In this document: piece by piece, positions 1 to 4,784 of the stretch
Layout: each line of letters starts with the position of its first letter
Numbering within the stretch: the stretch's first letter is position 1
Assembly (NCBI GenBank): GCA_022361095.1
Contig: JAKSBO010000480.1
Span: 1 to 6,721, forward strand
Direction: 5' to 3'
DNA from: Desulfobacterales bacterium
Lineage (GTDB): Bacteria; Desulfobacterota; Desulfobacteria; Desulfobacterales; Desulfobacteraceae
DNA length: 6,721 bases
Made by a program: the position numbers and the translations under genes
Notes under the pieces: model-generated
What the model saw: only the letters and a program-made list of their open reading frames with translations
Databases searched by the model: none
Told to the model about the DNA's origin: nothing

Positions 1-23
1 CCCCAACGCGGGATTGGGATTCC

Positions 24-30
24 AAAGGAG
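24..30 (+). promoter_or_regulatory. Ribosome binding site of coaX
   Basis: AAAGGAG lies five bases before the ATG at 36, a near-ideal Shine-Dalgarno match and spacing. It supports that ATG as the true start. No promoter can be called in the 35 bases ahead of coaX, so the gene may be read from an upstream gene outside the window. Confidence 0.85.
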
Positions 31-35
31 AAAAC

Positions 36-803
36 ATGCTGCTGGTAATTGATGTGGGTAATACCAATACGGTGATCGGCGTTTACGAAAACGAATCGTT
101 GAAACAGGACTGGCGTATCAGAACCATCAGAGAGACCACGGCCGATGAATTCAATATCCTGGCCCGGGCGCTGTTTGCCGACAAACGCATCCAGCTCAGC
201 GACATCACAAAGGTCGTCATATCCTCCGTGGTACCGTCGTCCGTGAGAATATTAAACGCGTTTTGTGAGCGTTATCTGGAGATTACGCCATTATGGATCA
301 ATGCAGCGTCCGTAAAAGGGCTGATGCCCATTCTCTATTCCAATCCCAACGAGGTCGGCGCAGACCGTATTGTCAATGCCGTGGCTGCCTATGAAAAATA
401 TAAAAAAGCACTGATCGTCATTGATTTCGGTACCGCCACCACCTTTGACGCCATATCGGAAAAAGGCGAATATCTAGGCGGTGCCATCTGCCCCGGAGTG
501 GTCATCTCATCCGAAGCCCTTTTCCACAGGGCGTCACGCCTGCCCCGGGTGGAAATGCTCAAAGCCCCGGAGCGGGTAATCGGTGACGACACCATTGAAA
601 GCATCAAGTCCGGCATCATTTTCGGTAACGCAGCCATGGTGGACGGTATGGTGGAACGGATGAAACAGGAGATGGAAACCACCCCCGCGGTCATTGCCAC
701 AGGCGGGCTTGCCCCGCTCATTGCCGACGTATCCAATGCCATCGAATCCGTAGACTTGTCCATGACCCTGGATGGTCTTAAAATTATCAGCAAGGCGTTA
801 TGA
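36..803 (+). CDS. coaX: Type III pantothenate kinase
   Basis: CoaX catalyses ATP-dependent phosphorylation of pantothenate to 4'-phosphopantothenate, the first step of coenzyme A synthesis, in the cytoplasm. The 255-residue length is normal for the family. Visible family motifs, in order, are the N-terminal phosphate-binding DVGNTN (residues 6-11), YSNPNEVGADR (101-111) with the presumed catalytic Asp110, IDFGTATTFD (129-138), GGAICPG (148-154) and the late ATGGLA (221-226). These place it in the acetate/sugar kinase/Hsp70-like fold, unrelated to CoaA or PanK-II. The family is known to need a monovalent cation and to resist CoA feedback inhibition. All key motifs are intact and there is no sign of frameshift. 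The gene starts at ATG 36 behind a strong ribosome site and ends in TGA. In many bacteria coaX follows birA, but the upstream gene is not visible here. The next gene, 42 bases downstream on the same strand, is probably co-transcribed. Confidence 0.96.
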   Translation: MLLVIDVGNTNTVIGVYENESLKQDWRIRTIRETTADEFNILARALFADKRIQLSDITKVVISSVVPSSVRILNAFCERYLEITPLWINAASVKGLMPILYSNPNEVGADRIVNAVAAYEKYKKALIVIDFGTATTFDAISEKGEYLGGAICPGVVISSEALFHRASRLPRVEMLKAPERVIGDDTIESIKSGIIFGNAAMVDGMVERMKQEMETTPAVIATGGLAPLIADVSNAIESVDLSMTLDGLKIISKAL

Positions 804-832
804 CATATCCCGGCGCTTACTTTGTGAAACAT

Positions 833-836
833 GAGG
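833..836 (+). promoter_or_regulatory. Candidate ribosome binding site for the tandem binding-protein gene
   Basis: GAGG sits nine bases before the GTG at 846 and favours that start. The competing in-frame ATG at 861 would have to use AAAAGG ending at 846, fourteen bases away, which is long. Both starts keep the signal peptide, so the mature protein is unaffected. Confidence 0.45.
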
Positions 837-845
837 CGCTAAAAG

Positions 846-2351
846 GTGCGCCATAAAACAATGGCAATTAAAAAAACAGTTTTGATATTGTGGGTCAGTA
901 TTGTCTGTTCCCTGTTAATCCCGGCCGCCGATGAGCCGGCAGCCCAGGAAAACGACCTGGCTCACCGGCCGTTGGAACAGATTGACAGGGAACCCATTGT
1001 CTTTGCGATGCATAATTTCGGATGCGATATGTGCAACCGGGCCATGGAGCTTATTTATAAAGACGCCTTTTCCAGACTGGGTTATTCATTTGCCTACAAT
1101 CTGTATCCCTTGAAGCGCTCCCTTCCGGAATCAAATGCCGGAAGGATGGATGGCGTGTGTGCAAGGGCACAGATGCCCCAGGCGTTGCAAAAACAATATC
1201 CCAATCTGATTCAGGTAAAAGAACCCATCTGGGAAAGTCATTTCTGTGTATACTCCATGCGTCCTGATATCCAGGTGGATGGATGGCAGGACTTAAAAAA
1301 ATATAAAAACAGCGTTATCGGATTCAATAATGGCTGCATTTATCTTGACCGTATGATTCGACAATATCGATCAAAATCCCAAACGCTCTACGGGGCATTG
1401 AATTCCACCCAGGGCCTGCGGATGCTTGCATCCAACAGAATCGGAACATTTATAGGCGTCTCAGGTGCCGCTGACAGCATTCTCAAAAAAGAGGAGTTCA
1501 AAGATAAGATTGTATACAATACCGGTTCATTAGGCACCCTGCCCCTTTATCCCTATCTGAACAAAAAATATGCCCATCTGGCACCCCCCCTGGCATCCGT
1601 GCTGAAAGAGATGAAACAAACGCATATCATTGACAGATATGTTTTCATGGCGCAAAAAGAGGTGTTCGGTCCGGCCAAAAAAATCACCATCAGTACAGGT
1701 TTTCAGCCGCCTCAACACGCGTCCCGAAATTCAGCCGCCTCTTTTTCGGGCAAGGTATCGGATATCGTGACCCGGGCCTTTGCACTGGAAAACTACCAGG
1801 CCTCTTTCATTTTCAGATCCAGGCTCACCGCGTTCAATATGGCAAAGGACGGGCTGGTTGACGGCACGATTCTCTGGAGAAAAACCAAAAACAGAAATAA
1901 TTATTTTTATTTCAGCAAGCCGCTCATCACCGCAGACATTGTTTTTTTTCATCTGAAATCAAAAAAATTTGACTGGCAGGTGCTTGACGATCTGGAGCGG
2001 TACAGGGCAGGAATCGTTGAAGGGCTGCTTTATGAGGATCTTTTTGATGCTGCAGTGTTTTCAGGACGGCTTTTATCAGAGACTGCGGAAAATGAATACG
2101 CCAATCTAAAAAAACTTGTTTCGGGTGAGATTGATTATACACCCGTTACTTTGGAAAACGGATATGAAGTCATAAAAAACCGCTTCCCCATAAAAACTGC
2201 AGCCTTATTCACCCACCACCCGAAACCTTTGATACGGCATAAATTTTACCTGCTTTTATCAAAACAGATCAAAGAAAATCAAAAACGCATTGCTGAGTTT
2301 AACCAAGGGCTGTACCAGCTTAAGAGAATGAATGCGGCCGGCGCTAAATAA
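846..2351 (+). CDS. Secreted protein with two tandem solute-binding (PBPb-like) domains
   Basis: This is a periplasmic solute-binding-type protein of unknown ligand, 501 residues from GTG 846 or 496 from ATG 861. A signal peptide covers about residues 1-28: Lys/Arg-rich start, hydrophobic core around 11-26, small residues next, and no convincing lipobox. Two modules of the amino-acid-type (HisJ-like) binding fold follow, at about 50-272 and 278-490. Module 1 shows GRMDG (99-103), YPNLIQVKEPI (118-128), then GWQDLKKY (146-153) before a Gly-rich turn. Module 2 shows the matching GLVDG (336-340), YFYFSKPL (353-360) and LDDLERYRAGIVEG (380-393). Single-module relatives are about 230-280 residues, so this is a duplication or fusion. 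Module 1 has five cysteines, including C60-x-x-C63; module 2 has none. No ABC permease or ATPase lies in the window, so it may serve a distant transporter or be a ligand sensor. Fold assignment is confident, ligand unknown. It could be co-transcribed with coaX. Confidence 0.8.
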   Translation: MRHKTMAIKKTVLILWVSIVCSLLIPAADEPAAQENDLAHRPLEQIDREPIVFAMHNFGCDMCNRAMELIYKDAFSRLGYSFAYNLYPLKRSLPESNAGRMDGVCARAQMPQALQKQYPNLIQVKEPIWESHFCVYSMRPDIQVDGWQDLKKYKNSVIGFNNGCIYLDRMIRQYRSKSQTLYGALNSTQGLRMLASNRIGTFIGVSGAADSILKKEEFKDKIVYNTGSLGTLPLYPYLNKKYAHLAPPLASVLKEMKQTHIIDRYVFMAQKEVFGPAKKITISTGFQPPQHASRNSAASFSGKVSDIVTRAFALENYQASFIFRSRLTAFNMAKDGLVDGTILWRKTKNRNNYFYFSKPLITADIVFFHLKSKKFDWQVLDDLERYRAGIVEGLLYEDLFDAAVFSGRLLSETAENEYANLKKLVSGEIDYTPVTLENGYEVIKNRFPIKTAALFTHHPKPLIRHKFYLLLSKQIKENQKRIAEFNQGLYQLKRMNAAGAK

Positions 2352-2354
2352 TTC

Positions 2355-2436
2355 GGGCTTGATCATAAGATCGGCCATTATACCGAACTTGCCATTTTAA
2401 TATTATTTTTTCTTGGCCGATGTTATGATCACGCCT
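2355..2436. repeat. Imperfect 18-bp inverted repeat around a 36-nt AT-rich loop
   Basis: The left arm TGATCATAAGATCGGCCA (2360-2377) and the right arm TGGCCGATGTTATGATCA (2414-2431) are reverse complements at 17 of 18 positions. Beyond one mismatch, GGGC (2355-2358) can pair with GCCT (2433-2436), with one G-T wobble. The 36-base spacer is AT-rich and contains a run of T near its right end. The repeat begins a few bases after the binding-protein stop codon. No T-run follows either arm, so it is not a standard intrinsic terminator. It could be an mRNA 3'-end stabilising stem, a protein-binding site or a remnant of a small palindromic element. Confidence 0.75.
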
Positions 2437-2475
2437 CAAAAAACGAATCACGCCCGCCCAAGGGACATCAACAAC

Positions 2476-2513
2476 CAAGGCCGCTGCACTGAAGATTCAG
2501 TGCAGCGGCCTTG
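2476..2513 (-). terminator. Perfect 18-bp hairpin, probable terminator of the - strand operon
   Basis: CAAGGCCGCTGCACTGAA (2476-2493) and TTCAGTGCAGCGGCCTTG (2496-2513) are perfect reverse complements separated by two bases. In RNA this gives a GC-rich stem of about 15-16 pairs with a small loop. It lies 23 bases past the barrel stop codon. Read on the - strand, the stem is followed by GTTGTTGATGT, moderately U-rich. On the + strand the tail TAGTAAAG is poor in T. It therefore fits best as a terminator for the - strand operon, although the U-tract is weak. It may also limit read-through of the convergent + strand unit. Confidence 0.75.
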
Positions 2514-2536
2514 TAGTAAAGATTATGATTCAAGGG

Positions 2537-3976
2537 TTAGAACCCGTATTTAATCTCGGCAAAGACCCGGTCATTGTCGCCGATACCGTCGTAGTGCTTA
2601 AGATTGCCGGAGGCATAAAAAATCACCCCCAGCTTAACCGAGACATTGTCATTGACATCGTATTCCCCTGTGAAACGTGCCATGGCCCCGTCATCCCCCA
2701 TATCGCCGTAAGCGATTAATAACCCGGTAAAGTTGAGGGTCTCATTCATGAAATCCCGGCTGAAGCGGAAAGCCGTCTCAAGCCGGTCCTCTTCGGCCCG
2801 GTCCGGATCATGTTCCATGGCGGTTTCAAAATCAAAGAGATGACGATTTACCAGCTCCAGGGTAATGGTGGTATCTGTGATTCCTTGGTACTCAATGCCG
2901 ACCATCAGGTCCAGCCGGTCCTTTTCATCCGGGGTTGAGTGAAATTCCAGGCCTTTGAAATAGGCGGTTTCCGCTGTGAAGAGATAGTTGCCCAGGGCCA
3001 CGGCCAAGGCGCCGCCGGCCATCTTCACCCGTGAGTATCGCAGGGCAGGCCGATCAGGGTCGCGGGAGACCCAGGGGGTACGGTTGTAGACATCAGCCCA
3101 GTAAAAGGAGAGGTCCCAACCGGTAAAAAATCCCTGCCAGGCAAGGCCGTACTGGGTATTGGAGGACCCACTGCCCGGGGCATCATCCGGCAGCCGGACA
3201 GAGGAGGTGAAAAAATCGTTGCCCGGCACAGGGTTTTTGTTGAATTCCGCCTCGTGGATGATAAGCCCGGTCAGGGCCCATTTGCCCGTGTAATAGTCCA
3301 CACGGGTCATGGCGGCCGGCAGGCGCAGGTCTTCAATATCGGTCACCCCGGGCTCCCGCTGGTCAAGGGGATTGATCACGTCAGCCACCCGGATGTTGTC
3401 GGATTTTCCCCACACCACGATCTGCCTTCCGATCTTAATGTCCAGATTCCCGGTGAGACTGCCCTCTATATAGGCTTCCCTGATTTCCAGCTCTTGTTCA
3501 TACTCGGCAAGCACGGCATCGGGGTAATCTCCCCGGCCTTTAAGGGTATAGGCAAGATCGTAGAAGGCTTTGCCGGAGACAAACATTTTCCACCGGTCAA
3601 AGACGGGCCGTTTGTACTCCAGCATAATCTCGGGCACCAGACGGGTGATCCCCCTGTGATCGGGCTGGTTTTCCTTTGGGGCGTCATGGGCAAAGGCTGC
3701 TGATCCGGATAATTTGAGATGACCGGAAAGCCCCTTGGGTATTGTCAGACCGGACCCGTCCGGAGTCTCACTCCCGCTTTCAGGCCCTTCAAACCCGGAA
3801 ACCAGTTCATCCAACCCCTCCATACCCTCTCCTGCAGCGCCCCCGGTGTCACCGTCCTCCTCAAATCCATCCAGCACCGATTCCAGGTCTGCGTCGCCCT
3901 GGGCAGACAGAACATCCCCGGAAGAACAGCAGATCAAAGCAGCAGATAACATGGCAGCCAGACAGAGGCGTCCCAT
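2537..3976 (-). CDS. Outer-membrane beta-barrel protein, DUF1302-like
   Basis: The predicted product has 479 residues from ATG 3976. A longer reading to 4024 would need a TTG start and would run 47 bases into the preceding gene. The ATG lies one base after that gene's TAG. Numbered from this ATG, a signal peptide covers about 1-25 (MGRLCLAAML, hydrophobic core, then CCSSGDVLSA). An acidic Gly/Glu/Asp-rich segment follows (about 26-77) with two LExVLxGFE-like repeats. Next comes a long region of alternating aromatic and polar strands. The segment IKIGRQIVVWGKSDNIRV (181-197) followed by DVINPLDQREPG matches my recollection of the DUF1302 signature. The protein ends in KYGF, a terminal aromatic residue typical of barrels assembled by BAM. 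It is the last gene of the operon after the RND pump and the LolA-like protein, which suggests it is the outer-membrane acceptor or exit channel. Porin-like function is the alternative. Family call fairly sure, cargo unknown. Confidence 0.82.
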   Translation of the reverse strand: MGRLCLAAMLSAALICCSSGDVLSAQGDADLESVLDGFEEDGDTGGAAGEGMEGLDELVSGFEGPESGSETPDGSGLTIPKGLSGHLKLSGSAAFAHDAPKENQPDHRGITRLVPEIMLEYKRPVFDRWKMFVSGKAFYDLAYTLKGRGDYPDAVLAEYEQELEIREAYIEGSLTGNLDIKIGRQIVVWGKSDNIRVADVINPLDQREPGVTDIEDLRLPAAMTRVDYYTGKWALTGLIIHEAEFNKNPVPGNDFFTSSVRLPDDAPGSGSSNTQYGLAWQGFFTGWDLSFYWADVYNRTPWVSRDPDRPALRYSRVKMAGGALAVALGNYLFTAETAYFKGLEFHSTPDEKDRLDLMVGIEYQGITDTTITLELVNRHLFDFETAMEHDPDRAEEDRLETAFRFSRDFMNETLNFTGLLIAYGDMGDDGAMARFTGEYDVNDNVSVKLGVIFYASGNLKHYDGIGDNDRVFAEIKYGF

Positions 3977-3977
3977 T

Positions 3978-4784
3978 CTAGATCCCTTTCTCCATTTGCC
4001 TGATAGAGAAAAACGTTTCGTCAAGGCCTTGGTTGAACCGGACCTTCTCCTTTATAAAAATAGTTTTATGCAGCATGAGCTTTCCCCTTTTGGTGGTCAT
4101 CTTATTCCGTGTACCCACCCAGATCCCTTCGATATTCTCAATGACCTCCATGTCCATATACTTGACCTTATTGCCTTCATCAAGCCAGTGAACCGCCCGT
4201 ACCACCATGTCGATGTCTTTTTGAACAAAAAGCACCGACCGGATATAGCCGTACTCATCAATCACGTCCTGGGTCCTGGGGACGGCCTTGATCACCCATA
4301 CCGGCTTATCCCTCACCTTTGACTCCTTTAACAGGGTGTAATCGTAATTCTCAATCTCAGGCTTGGTCATATCGGCATAGGAAAAATCGGTTCCCATAAA
4401 GCTGCCGCTTTTATCCGTAGAGGCGATGCGCTTGCTCTTTCTCAAGGCTGGAAGATAGAGCCACTGATCGTCGTCACGCTGGTAATCGTCGTAATCATAG
4501 GTCAGAAATCCTGTATCCCTGACATCGGCCGGGGAGAGAAAAAACATCAGCTTGAGGATGTCATCCCCCTTGTCTTTGACAAAATTGCGCATCTCCCTGA
4601 TCCGCTTTTTGCCGTGCTTGTCAATAAGGATCATCTTCATTTCCGAAATTTCATTATCACCGTCATCCCGGTCATCCACCCGCTCCATAATTTTCCTGGC
4701 CCTTGGGTCGTCTTTCCCAAAGGCTGTGCAGGTGCACACCAGTACCAGGCAGATCAAAAAAAGCAACAGATTGATCGGTCTCAT
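3978..4784 (-). CDS. Periplasmic LolA-like (outer-membrane lipoprotein-sorting type) protein
   Basis: This 268-residue protein has a signal peptide at about 1-23 (hydrophobic LLLFLICLVLV, then CTCTAFG before KDDP) with no good lipobox, so it should be soluble in the periplasm. The mature part carries the signatures of the LolA-like family found beside RND/MMPL pumps: FFLSPADVRDTGFL (81-94), QWLYLPALRKSKRI (107-120) and SFMGTDFSYADM (128-139). They are followed by YTLL and further alternating strands expected of the open half-barrel fold that binds acyl chains. Family members resemble LolA and LolB; few have known cargo. It starts at ATG 4784, overlapping the RND stop as ATGA behind an excellent ribosome site, and ends one base before the barrel gene. 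This position between pump and barrel suggests it carries a hydrophobic molecule across the periplasm. True LolA is shorter (about 200 residues) and lacks the WLYLPALR/SFMGTDFSY blocks, so I do not name it lolA. Confidence 0.88.
   Translation of the reverse strand: MRPINLLLFLICLVLVCTCTAFGKDDPRARKIMERVDDRDDGDNEISEMKMILIDKHGKKRIREMRNFVKDKGDDILKLMFFLSPADVRDTGFLTYDYDDYQRDDDQWLYLPALRKSKRIASTDKSGSFMGTDFSYADMTKPEIENYDYTLLKESKVRDKPVWVIKAVPRTQDVIDEYGYIRSVLFVQKDIDMVVRAVHWLDEGNKVKYMDMEVIENIEGIWVGTRNKMTTKRGKLMLHKTIFIKEKVRFNQGLDETFFSIRQMEKGI
3984..3993 (-). promoter_or_regulatory. Ribosome binding site that fixes the start of the barrel gene
   Basis: Read on the - strand the sequence is GGAGAAAGGG, followed by seven bases and the ATG at 3976. 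The purine-rich stretch supports this start over the upstream in-frame TTG at 4024. It lies inside the end of the LolA-like gene, as expected for translational coupling. Confidence 0.6.

Larger units (their letters stand above)
2352..2536. other. Convergent intergenic region of 185 bases
   Basis: This gap separates the + strand coaX/binding-protein unit from the - strand RND/LolA-like/barrel operon, whose 3' ends face each other. It contains two independent inverted repeats and no convincing open reading frame, promoter or RNA gene. The bases between the two repeats (2437-2475) show nothing recognisable. Confidence 0.8.

Noticed and set aside
389..832. 147-codon open frame antisense to coaX
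   Set aside because: It mirrors the coaX coding strand, has a Met/Ser/Pro-rich composition typical of a shadow frame, and shows no motif. coaX is intact and clearly real.
906..908. Lipoprotein signal at Cys21 of the binding protein
   Set aside because: The residues before the cysteine (Ser-Ile-Val) do not form a lipobox with Leu at -3 and a small residue at -1. A normal secretory signal peptide is more likely.
1584..1590. Run of seven C, and a run of eight T at 1942-1949, in the binding-protein gene as possible frameshift sites
   Set aside because: The reading frame continues across both with sensible binding-domain sequence, so there is no sign of a frameshift or sequencing error.
3977..4024. 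Extended barrel start (495 residues)
   Set aside because: It needs a TTG start, overlaps the LolA-like gene by 47 bases and puts 16 charged residues before the natural signal peptide. ATG 3976 has a purine-rich ribosome site and lies one base after the previous stop.
3735..4322. 195-codon + strand open frame spanning the barrel start and the LolA-like gene
   Set aside because: It is antisense to two well-supported genes across their junction, is Pro/Ser-rich at its start, and has no family signature. Several other + strand frames over 3254-6509 fail for the same reason.
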